DNA of 64,000 nt from Pseudoflavonifractor sp. AF19-9AC (GTDB lineage Bacteria > Bacillota > Clostridia > Oscillospirales > Oscillospiraceae). Positions within the stretch are counted from its first letter, which is position 1, and each line of letters begins with the position of its first letter. Below, piece after piece: positions 1 to 6,978 of this stretch. Made by a program: the position numbers and the translations under genes. The DNA is taken from the NCBI RefSeq assembly GCF_003478995.1, contig NZ_QUGI01000001.1, positions 88,785 through 152,784 on the forward strand. Direction: 5' to 3'. The notes under the pieces were generated by a model that ran no database searches, was not told the origin of the DNA, and saw only the letters and a program-made list of their open reading frames with translations.

Positions 1-612
1 GATCTCCCCGGCGGCCTCCTGGGGAATGGGCTGGTCGCACTGGATGACCATGACGGCGCTGCCGCCCCGACCGCCCCGGTTTAATTGAAGGGTAGCCACG
101 TTGATGCCACGGTTTGCCAGCACGCCGGTGACCTGGCTGACGCAGCCGGGCTGGTCGCTGTTGTGGACCACCAGGGTGGGCAGTTCCCCGCTGAAGGAGG
201 TGTCCAGCCCATCCACCTGAAAGACCCGGATGCGTCCGCCGCCGGGGGAAGAGGCGCCTACCTCCAGCCGTCCCCCCTCCGCACCCTCCAGGGTGATGAG
301 CACGCTGTTGGGGTGGACGTCCCGCAGGGTGCAGGTGCCGAAGGAGAATTCCAGTCCCTGCTCCTTGGCCAGAGCAAAGCTGTCCGGCACCCGGCTGTCG
401 TCGGGGGCCAGCCCCAGAAGGCCGGCAATGAGGGCCTGATGAGTGCCGTGGCCCTTGCCGGTGGAGGCGAAGGAGCCGTGGAGCAGCAGCTGGGCCCGAA
501 TGGGCTTCTGGGCCAGCAGGGCCCGGGCCACCCGGCCGATGCGCACAGCCCCGGCGGTGTGGGAGCTGGAGGGGCCCACCATCACGGGCCCCAGAATGTC
601 AAAGAGGTTCAT
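1..612 (-). CDS. sdaAB: L-serine dehydratase, iron-sulfur-dependent, beta subunit (partial)
   Basis: This gene runs off the left edge, so only its first 204 codons are visible. Fe-S L-serine dehydratases deaminate L-serine to pyruvate in the cytoplasm using separate alpha and beta chains. The beta-chain hallmark GPSSSHTAG lies at about residues 12-20, followed by RIGR. Near the window edge an ACT-like segment reads NSDQPGCVSQVTGVL, as expected for the C-terminal part of SdaAB. The ATG at 610-612 has an AAGGAG ribosome binding site. The gene starts 41 bp after the topoisomerase stop on the same strand, so the two may be cotranscribed. The alpha subunit would be expected just beyond the edge; that is inference. 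Confidence 0.9.
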   Translation of the reverse strand, partial: MNLFDILGPVMVGPSSSHTAGAVRIGRVARALLAQKPIRAQLLLHGSFASTGKGHGTHQALIAGLLGLAPDDSRVPDSFALAKEQGLEFSFGTCTLRDVHPNSVLITLEGAEGGRLEVGASSPGGGRIRVFQVDGLDTSFSGELPTLVVHNSDQPGCVSQVTGVLANRGINVATLQLNRGGRGGSAVMVIQCDQPIPQEAAGEI

Positions 613-653
613 GGACACACTCCTTACCAAAGCAAATAAGGGAAAGCAGGCGG

Positions 654-2639
654 TCAACTGATGTCTGCCAGGTCCAGATATTTATACCCATTGTCGGCAA
701 TATGATTCTTCCGCCCGGTGAGATCGTCGCCCAGCAGCAGGTCAAAGACCTGAGCGGTGCGCTCCACGTCCTCGGGCATGACCTTGATGAGACGGCGGGT
801 CTCGGGGGACATGGTGGTCAGCCACATCATCTCCGGGTCGTTCTCGCCCAGACCCTTGGAGCGCTGGACGTCGTATTTCTTGCCCTGGAGGGTGGCCACA
901 ATGTCATTTTTCTCCTTGTCGGAGTAGGCAAACCAGGTCTTTTCCTTGCAGGTAATCTCATAGAGGGGAGACTCGGCGATATACACGTAGCCCTCCTGGA
1001 TGAGGGTGGGGGTGAGGCGGTAGAGCATGGTGAGGATGAGGGTGCGGATCTGGAAGCCGTCCACGTCGGCATCGGTACAGATGACCACCTTGTTCCACCG
1101 CAGGGCGGACAGGTCGAAGGCGGCCATATCCTTGGCCCGCTTGTCCTTTACCTCCACGCCGCAGCCCAGCACCTTGAGAAGGTCGGTGATGATCTCGCTC
1201 TTGAAGATCTTGCCGTAGTCGGCCTTGAGGCAGTTGAGGATCTTGCCCCGCACGGGCATGATGGCCTGGAACTCCCCGTCCCGGGCCTGCTTCACGCTGC
1301 CCAAAGCCGAGTCGCCCTCTACAATATAGAGCTCGCTGCGGGTCACGTCCTTGGTGCGGCAGGGGACGAACTTCTGCACCCGGTTGGAGATGTCCATGGA
1401 GCCGGTGAGTTTCTTCTTGATGTTCAGCCGGGCCTTCTCCGCCGTCTCCCGGGAACGCTTGTTGATGAGCACCTGCTCGGCGATCTTCTGGGCGTCCTGG
1501 GGATTTTCGATGAAGTAGACCTCCAGCTGGGCCCGGAGAAACTCGGTCATGGCCTCCTGAACAAACTTGTTGTTGATGGCCTTCTTGGTCTGGTTTTCGT
1601 AGGAGGTCTGGGTGGAGAAGTTGTTGCTCACCAGCACCAGGGACTCCTGAATGTCGTTGAAGGTGACCTTGCTCTCCGTCTTGGTGTACTTGTTCTGCTG
1701 TTTGAGCCAGGCGTCAATGGCGGAGACGAAGGCGGAGCGCATGGCCTTCTCCGGGGAGCCGCCGTGCTCCAGCCAGGAGGAGTTGTGGTAGTGTTCGATG
1801 ATTTGGACCCGGTTGGAGAAGCAGAAGGATACGGACAGCTTCACCTTGTACTCCGGCTTGTCCGCCCGGTCCCGGCCGCGGCGCTCGGTCTGCCAGAACA
1901 CGGGGGTGGTGAGGGCGTCCTCTCCGGCAAGCTCCGTGACGTAGTCCACGATGCCGTTTTCATAGCAGAAGTCGGTGGTCTCAAACTTGCCGGGGGTGGT
2001 CTCCACCTTCAGGCGGAACACCACGCCCGCGTTGACCACGGCCTGGCGCTTGAGCACATCCTGGTAGTACTCCACGGGGATGTCAATGTCGGTAAAGACC
2101 TCCAGGTCGGGCTTCCAGCGGAAGGTGGAGCCCGTCTTTTTGCCCCGGTCCGTGGGCTCCTTCTGGAGCCCGCCGATGTTTTCCCCCTTCTCGAAGTGGA
2201 GGGAGTATTTAAAGCCGTCCCGGCGGATGGTGGCGTCAAAGTATTCGCTGGCGTACTGGGTGGCGCAGGAGCCCAGGCCGTTGAGACCCAGGGAGTACTC
2301 GTAATTGTCGCCGTCGCCGCCGTACTTTCCGCCGGCGTACAGCTCACAGAAGACCAGCTCCCAGTTGTACTTCTGCTCCTTCTCGTTCCAGTCCACCGGG
2401 CAGCCCCGGCCCTGGTCCTCCACCTGGATGGACTTGTCCAGGTAGCGGGTGACGGTGATGAGCTGTCCGTGGCCCTCCCGGGCCTCATCGATGGCGTTGG
2501 ACAGAATTTCAAAGACCGCGTGCTCGCAACCCTCCAGGCCGTCGGAGCCAAAAATAACGCCCGGGCGCTTTCGGACGCGGTCAGCGCCTTTCAGGGCGGA
2601 GATGGATTCGTTGTCGTAGGTGGTTTTCTTCTGGGCCAT
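654..2639 (-). CDS. Type IIA DNA topoisomerase B subunit (GyrB/ParE family)
   Basis: The 661-residue protein is the ATPase/TOPRIM subunit of a type IIA topoisomerase. It shows the GHKL ATP-binding region near the N-terminus (EILSNAIDEAREG, then DQGRG), a GyrB transducer region, and TOPRIM signatures YIVEGDSALG and DADVDG that bind Mg2+ for strand cleavage. The C-terminus carries the family's IMPVRGKILN and QRSKGLGEN motifs. It is close to the usual ParE/GyrB length. No A subunit is adjacent: sdaAB follows and an unrelated gene diverges upstream. It may be a second, lineage-specific topoisomerase rather than the main gyrase, so I do not choose between gyrB and parE. Confidence 0.92.
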   Translation of the reverse strand: MAQKKTTYDNESISALKGADRVRKRPGVIFGSDGLEGCEHAVFEILSNAIDEAREGHGQLITVTRYLDKSIQVEDQGRGCPVDWNEKEQKYNWELVFCELYAGGKYGGDGDNYEYSLGLNGLGSCATQYASEYFDATIRRDGFKYSLHFEKGENIGGLQKEPTDRGKKTGSTFRWKPDLEVFTDIDIPVEYYQDVLKRQAVVNAGVVFRLKVETTPGKFETTDFCYENGIVDYVTELAGEDALTTPVFWQTERRGRDRADKPEYKVKLSVSFCFSNRVQIIEHYHNSSWLEHGGSPEKAMRSAFVSAIDAWLKQQNKYTKTESKVTFNDIQESLVLVSNNFSTQTSYENQTKKAINNKFVQEAMTEFLRAQLEVYFIENPQDAQKIAEQVLINKRSRETAEKARLNIKKKLTGSMDISNRVQKFVPCRTKDVTRSELYIVEGDSALGSVKQARDGEFQAIMPVRGKILNCLKADYGKIFKSEIITDLLKVLGCGVEVKDKRAKDMAAFDLSALRWNKVVICTDADVDGFQIRTLILTMLYRLTPTLIQEGYVYIAESPLYEITCKEKTWFAYSDKEKNDIVATLQGKKYDVQRSKGLGENDPEMMWLTTMSPETRRLIKVMPEDVERTAQVFDLLLGDDLTGRKNHIADNGYKYLDLADIS

Positions 2640-2806
2640 GTTGTTCCTTCCTCACTCTTTCAAACATGTGCAATGTGCGCAACTATACAGCATAATGATA
2701 TCAAAAGATGAGGTCGAAAGTCAAGGAATTGGGGGATGGGAGCGGGGAGGCGGGAGTATAAATCGGGAAAAAATTCAAACACTGTCCCTATGTAAGGGGG
2801 CTCGGT

Positions 2807-3301
2807 ATGGAACAATTTTGTGTGGTGGAAGAGGATGAGGGAATTGGCCGGGCCATCCGGCAGGGCCTGCGGGGACGGACGGGCCGGGGCGGCGTCAGTG
2901 CCAGCCATCCCACCCTTTTGGTGGTGTCGCCCCAGGCGGCCCGGCGGGGTCTGCAGCTGCCGGCGGCCTGCCGGACGGTGCTGCTGCCGGGGGACGCGGG
3001 GCAGCTTCTGGAAGGGGTGCGGGCGGCCAGCGCGGTGAGCTACGGCGCATCCCCCCGGGACAGCCTGACCATCTCCAGCCGGGAGGGAGACCGGCTGTGG
3101 GCAGCGCTGCAGCGGGAGCTGGTGACGGTGGACGGACAGGTGGTGGAGCGGCAGGAGTTTCCCTTGGAGGTCCCCAAGGGGACCCGGGCGCTGTCCGCTC
3201 TGGCCATAGCCGGGGCCCTGCTGCTGCTAGGCGTGCCGCCGGAGGAGCTGGAGCCGGGGGGAGGAAGCAGGACAGAGGGCCGAAAGCGGATGGGGGAATA
3301 A
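2807..3301 (+). CDS. Hypothetical protein
   Basis: I do not recognise this 164-residue protein. It begins at an ATG preceded by AGGGGG. A hydrophobic strand, TLLVVSP, at about residues 36-42 and an alternating pattern up to residue 110 suggest an alpha/beta fold. The segment ALSALAIAGALLLLGVPPEEL at about 129-149 is a hydrophobic helix, perhaps buried rather than membrane-spanning. The tail is charged and low complexity. It diverges from the topoisomerase gene and lies upstream of spoVT on the same strand with a 118-bp gap, so it may share a transcript with spoVT. Codon use is very GC-rich, like its neighbours. Confidence 0.6.
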   Translation: MEQFCVVEEDEGIGRAIRQGLRGRTGRGGVSASHPTLLVVSPQAARRGLQLPAACRTVLLPGDAGQLLEGVRAASAVSYGASPRDSLTISSREGDRLWAALQRELVTVDGQVVERQEFPLEVPKGTRALSALAIAGALLLLGVPPEELEPGGGSRTEGRKRMGE

Positions 3302-3419
3302 ACCGGCGTATCTTGTCAGCTGGGAAACAAATCCAGACAAATTCCTGCATATCCCATCTTTTCCTGCGGATACTAAACTCTGCTTCCTAAAATTCACAGC
3401 CATTGGAGGAATTTATGAT

Positions 3420-3962
3420 ATGAAGGCAACAGGCATTGTGCGCCGCATTGACGATCTGGGCCGGGTCGTCATCCCCAAGGAGATCCGGCGAACCATGCGG
3501 ATCCGGGAGGGCGACCCGCTGGAGATCTACACGGACAAGGACGGCGGCGTTATTTTTAAAAAGTATTCCCTCATGGGGGGAATCACGGAGTTTGCCGGTC
3601 AACTGTGTGACACCCTGAACCGGACCACCGGCCACCTGACCATTATTACCGACCGGGACAACTGTATCGCCGCCACGGGAGCGCCCCGCCGGGAGCTTTT
3701 GGAGCGGGCCATCTCCCCGGAGCTGGAGCGGCTGATGGAGGGACGGCAGATCTATCAGCACAAGGCGGGGGAGACCGCCATTCCCCTGCTGGCGGAGGAC
3801 AGACGGTTTTCCCTGTCCACAGCGGCCCCCATTTTGTCAGAGGGCGATGTGCTGGGCTGCGTGGTGTTTGCCAGCCAGGGCGAGGAGCCCGAGGGCGGCG
3901 AGGTGGACTACAAGCTGGCCCAGTCCATTGCCGGCTTTCTGGGCCGCCACATGGAGGGATAA
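3420..3962 (+). CDS. spoVT: Stage V sporulation protein T, AbrB-family regulator
   Basis: SpoVT is a forespore transcription factor that tunes sigma-G-dependent genes and spore properties. The 180-residue protein has the expected layout: an N-terminal AbrB swapped-hairpin DNA-binding domain (MKATGIVRRIDDLGRVVIPK, residues 1-20, extending to about 50) and a C-terminal GAF-like domain (about 60-178). Length matches Bacillus SpoVT. The start has GGAGG ten bases upstream. A strong intrinsic terminator follows directly, so it is probably the last gene of its transcript. Its presence supports an endospore-forming lineage. Confidence 0.95.
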   Translation: MKATGIVRRIDDLGRVVIPKEIRRTMRIREGDPLEIYTDKDGGVIFKKYSLMGGITEFAGQLCDTLNRTTGHLTIITDRDNCIAATGAPRRELLERAISPELERLMEGRQIYQHKAGETAIPLLAEDRRFSLSTAAPILSEGDVLGCVVFASQGEEPEGGEVDYKLAQSIAGFLGRHMEG

Positions 3963-4000
3963 AAAAGGACCCCGGACGTGTGATCCGGGGTCCTTTTGTG
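3961..4000. terminator. Intrinsic terminator between convergent genes
   Basis: The inverted repeat AAAAGGACCCCGGA / TCCGGGGTCCTTTT has a 7-nt loop and T-rich flanks on both strands. It serves spoVT on the plus strand and probably the GtrA-like gene on the minus strand. Confidence 0.85.
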
Positions 4001-4489
4001 TTATTTCTTTTTCATGATGACGAACTTCATCATGGGGTAGTTGATGGCCACCTGCAGTACGATGTTCACCACATTGGCCACCGTGGCGGAAAAGCCGCCC
4101 AGATAGGGGGTCAGCACGGGGACCAGGTAGCCGGGCAGGGCCACGCTGATGATGCCGGCCACCACCACGGTGAGAATATACCAGCCGATGGTCTTGCTGA
4201 TGTCGATGGTGGCGCCGAAGACCAGCTTGCGCTGGACAATATAGTTGACAATCTGGGCGCATACATAGGCCAGCAGGAAGGCCAAAAAGCCGCCCAGCCC
4301 CCCGGAGGCGGAGGAGGTGTAGTCAAAGATAAAAAACTGGAAGGGCTCGGTCATGGAGCCGAACAGGAAGGCGGAGGAGAGCCACAGAACCACGAAGTTG
4401 GTTACCGTGGCGCAGTTTGACAAAATATTGAACAGAATGAACTCCCACAGGTCGGGATGCTCCTTCTTCCACTTGCGAAAGGCTTCCAT
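4001..4489 (-). CDS. GtrA-like family membrane protein
   Basis: The 162-residue protein has four predicted membrane segments (about residues 18-45, 60-85, 95-120 and 130-155) and the small, highly hydrophobic make-up of GtrA-like proteins. That family is linked to flipping or handling of lipid-linked sugars for cell-surface glycosylation. The fragment NYIVQRKLVFG resembles the NFLLNRKWVF motif typical of the family. The start codon overlaps the stop of the upstream GH3 gene by one base (TGATG), so the two are translationally coupled. Substrate cannot be deduced. Confidence 0.8.
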   Translation of the reverse strand: MEAFRKWKKEHPDLWEFILFNILSNCATVTNFVVLWLSSAFLFGSMTEPFQFFIFDYTSSASGGLGGFLAFLLAYVCAQIVNYIVQRKLVFGATIDISKTIGWYILTVVVAGIISVALPGYLVPVLTPYLGGFSATVANVVNIVLQVAINYPMMKFVIMKKK

Positions 4490-6909
4490 CAGATCCCATT
4501 TCTCCTCTCATGTTTCAGCTTGCGGCCGTCCCGCAGGCCGCGGATGACGCCGCCCAGTCCCCGGAAGAAGTGTCCGTTGACGATGAGCAGGATGGAGCGG
4601 GCGGTCTTCTCCGTGGCCATGCCGCCGGTCATCTTGGCGATGCCCCGGAAGGGCATGTTGCACACGAAGAGGATGTTCAGGTCAGCCGAGCGGCCTGCCA
4701 GACTCTTTTCCATCTTGCCCACGATGATCTTGCCGGCCAGACGGGCCAGGGGATTTCTGGCGTCGGGCAGGCGGAGCAGGGCGTCGTTCCAGCCCAGAGG
4801 GGCCTTGGGGTCCCAGTGGCTTTCGGGCAGGGGACGGCCCAGCAGAGCCTCAAACTCCTGGCTGCCCACGGTCTCCACGTGGCCGCTGAAGTAGGAGGGC
4901 AGCTCCTTGGAGTCGTAGGGCAGGGGGGCGCCGGTGCCCTCCACGGTGAGGGAAGCGGTGAGGCGGATGTCCTGCACGCTGGCGCCCACCTGGACGGAGT
5001 ACTCGCCGCCCTCCACCTCCCAGGAATTGGTCTTCACGTTGAAGTAACGGAAGGCCTTGTCGTCCAGGGGGATGGTGACGGTGCGGCTCTCGCCGGGCTC
5101 CAGGAACACCTTGGCAAAGCCCTTGAGCTCCCGGGCGGGGCGGAAAATGCCGCTGTTCACGGCGGAGAGATACACCTGAGCGATCTCCCCACCGGCGCAC
5201 TTCCCCGTGTTGGTGAGGGTGAAGGAGACAGCGTCACGGGAGGCCTTCAGGTCGGAATAGGCAAAGGTGGTGTAGCTCAGGCCGAAGCCGAAGGGGAAGC
5301 GGACAGCCTTGCCCACCGTTTCGTAATAGCGATAGCCCACATAGATGGACTCCCGGTATTCCGCGGTGCGCTGGCGGCCGGGGAAGTAGGTATGGTTGGG
5401 GGTGTCCTCATAGCAGATGGGGAAGCTCTCCGCCAGCTTGCCGGAGGGATTGACCGCTCCGGTGAGCAGGTCGGCTATGGCGCCCGCCCCGGCCTGGCCG
5501 GACAGGTAGCCATGGATGAGGCCCTTGCACTGGTCCACCCAGGGCAGCTCCACCGCACTGCCGCCGGAGACGACCACCACCAGGTTGGGGTTGGCCTCGG
5601 CCACGGCGTACAGGAGCTTCTCCTGGTTGGCGGGCAGCCGCATGTGCTGGCGGTCCATGCCCTCGCTCTCGCTGATCTCTGTGAGACCCAGGTAGAGCAG
5701 CACCACGTCGGCGTTCCGGGCGGCGGATACCGCGCTGTCCAGCAGCGCCTGGTCCTCCTTGCCGTCCCGGCGGTAGCCCTGGGCCTGGCCGGTGATCTCC
5801 AGATCGCAGGCCCGCAGGCAGTCGATGGGCTTATCCAGCTTGGTGGGATTGACCACCGAGGAGCCGGCCCCCTGATAGCGGGGCTCCAGGGCCATGTCGC
5901 CCAGAACGGCTACCCGGGTGCCGGGGGCCAGGGGGAGGATGTCCTCCTCATTTTTCAGCAGTACGGCGGTTTCCGCGGCGGCCTTGCGGGCCAGGGCGTG
6001 GTGGGCCTCCACATCAAATTCCTTGGGGCCGTCGCCGGTGGCGGCGTGGGTGGAGAGAACCACGTCCAGCAGCTCATCCACCCGCTGGTCCACCTCGGCC
6101 TCCGTGAGGGTACCGGACTCCAGGGCGGCAAAGATCTCCCGGTCGCTGTCGCCGCCGGTGCCGGGCATCTCCAGGTTGCCGCCCGCCCGGACCGCCTGGG
6201 CGTGGTCGTTGGAGCCGCCCCAGTCGGTGACCACAAAGCCGTCAAAGCCCCACTCCTTCCGCAGTACATCGGTGAGCAGCCAGGCGTCGTCGTTGGCGTA
6301 GGTACCGTTGATGCGGTTGTAGGAGGACATAATGGACTTGGGGTGGCCCTCCTTCACCGCAATTTCAAAGTTGGTGAGGTACAGCTCCCGCAGGGCCCGC
6401 ATATCCACCACGCTGTCGCTGGCCATGCGCAGCAGCTCCTGGCTGTTGGCGGCGAAGTGCTTGGGGCAGGCGGAGATGCCGTTTTCCTGAATGCCCCGGA
6501 TGAGGGCGGCGGCCATCTTGCCCGAGAGGTAGGGGTCCTCGGAGTAGTACTCAAAGTTTCGTCCGCCCAGGGGGTTGCGCTTGGTGTTCAGGCCCGGGCC
6601 CAGCAGCACGTTGACCTGCTGACAGGCGGCTTCCTTGCCGATGGCCCGGCCGATCTCTTCTGCCAGGTCGGGGTTCCAGCTGTTGGCCACGCCGGCGGCA
6701 GTGGGGAAGCAGGTGGCGGGCTGACTGGCATTGAGGCCCAAGTGATCGGAGGCCCCCAGCTGCTTTCGAACCCCGTGGGGGCCGTCAGAGAGGTACATAG
6801 CGGGGATGTCCTGCTGGGGAATGGGGTAGGTGCTCCAGATGTCCCGCCCGGACAGGAGGGCCACCTTTTGTTTTAACGTGAGGGCTTGAATGAGTTCCGG
6901 ATGCTTCAT
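4489..6909 (-). CDS. GH3 family beta-glucosidase-type glycoside hydrolase
   Basis: This 806-residue enzyme has the standard GH3 order: TIM-barrel domain (about residues 10-310), alpha/beta sandwich (about 340-560) and fibronectin type III-like domain (about 590-670), then a C-terminal extension of about 110 residues. GH3 enzymes remove terminal sugars from beta-glucosides or xylosides by a retaining mechanism. The predicted nucleophile is Asp229 in FVVTDWGG, and the KHF motif at 150-152 and GGRNFEYYSEDP at 115-126 are typical. No signal peptide is seen, so it is probably cytoplasmic. It lies downstream of a second, permuted GH3 gene and upstream of the GtrA-like gene on one strand. Confidence 0.93.
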   Translation of the reverse strand: MKHPELIQALTLKQKVALLSGRDIWSTYPIPQQDIPAMYLSDGPHGVRKQLGASDHLGLNASQPATCFPTAAGVANSWNPDLAEEIGRAIGKEAACQQVNVLLGPGLNTKRNPLGGRNFEYYSEDPYLSGKMAAALIRGIQENGISACPKHFAANSQELLRMASDSVVDMRALRELYLTNFEIAVKEGHPKSIMSSYNRINGTYANDDAWLLTDVLRKEWGFDGFVVTDWGGSNDHAQAVRAGGNLEMPGTGGDSDREIFAALESGTLTEAEVDQRVDELLDVVLSTHAATGDGPKEFDVEAHHALARKAAAETAVLLKNEEDILPLAPGTRVAVLGDMALEPRYQGAGSSVVNPTKLDKPIDCLRACDLEITGQAQGYRRDGKEDQALLDSAVSAARNADVVLLYLGLTEISESEGMDRQHMRLPANQEKLLYAVAEANPNLVVVVSGGSAVELPWVDQCKGLIHGYLSGQAGAGAIADLLTGAVNPSGKLAESFPICYEDTPNHTYFPGRQRTAEYRESIYVGYRYYETVGKAVRFPFGFGLSYTTFAYSDLKASRDAVSFTLTNTGKCAGGEIAQVYLSAVNSGIFRPARELKGFAKVFLEPGESRTVTIPLDDKAFRYFNVKTNSWEVEGGEYSVQVGASVQDIRLTASLTVEGTGAPLPYDSKELPSYFSGHVETVGSQEFEALLGRPLPESHWDPKAPLGWNDALLRLPDARNPLARLAGKIIVGKMEKSLAGRSADLNILFVCNMPFRGIAKMTGGMATEKTARSILLIVNGHFFRGLGGVIRGLRDGRKLKHERRNGI

Positions 6910-6929
6910 GGCGTCCTCCTTGTGATTGG

Positions 6930-6960
6930 CCGGCAGGCCCCTGAGGAAGGGACCTGCCGG
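6930..6960 (-). other. Intercistronic hairpin between the two GH3 genes
   Basis: A near-perfect dyad, CCGGCAGGCCC / GGGACCTGCCGG, with an 8-nt loop lies in the 69-bp gap. No T-run follows it on the minus strand, so it looks more like an mRNA-stabilising or processing element than a terminator. Confidence 0.5.
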
Positions 6961-6978
6961 TGAAAATAGGGGTGGGTG

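Noticed and set aside
4510..6876. Open frame of 788 codons on the plus strand opposite the GH3 gene
   Set aside because: It is the complement of a clear GH3 gene in GC-rich DNA. Its product is Gly/Val/His-rich and lacks any motif or ribosome binding site.
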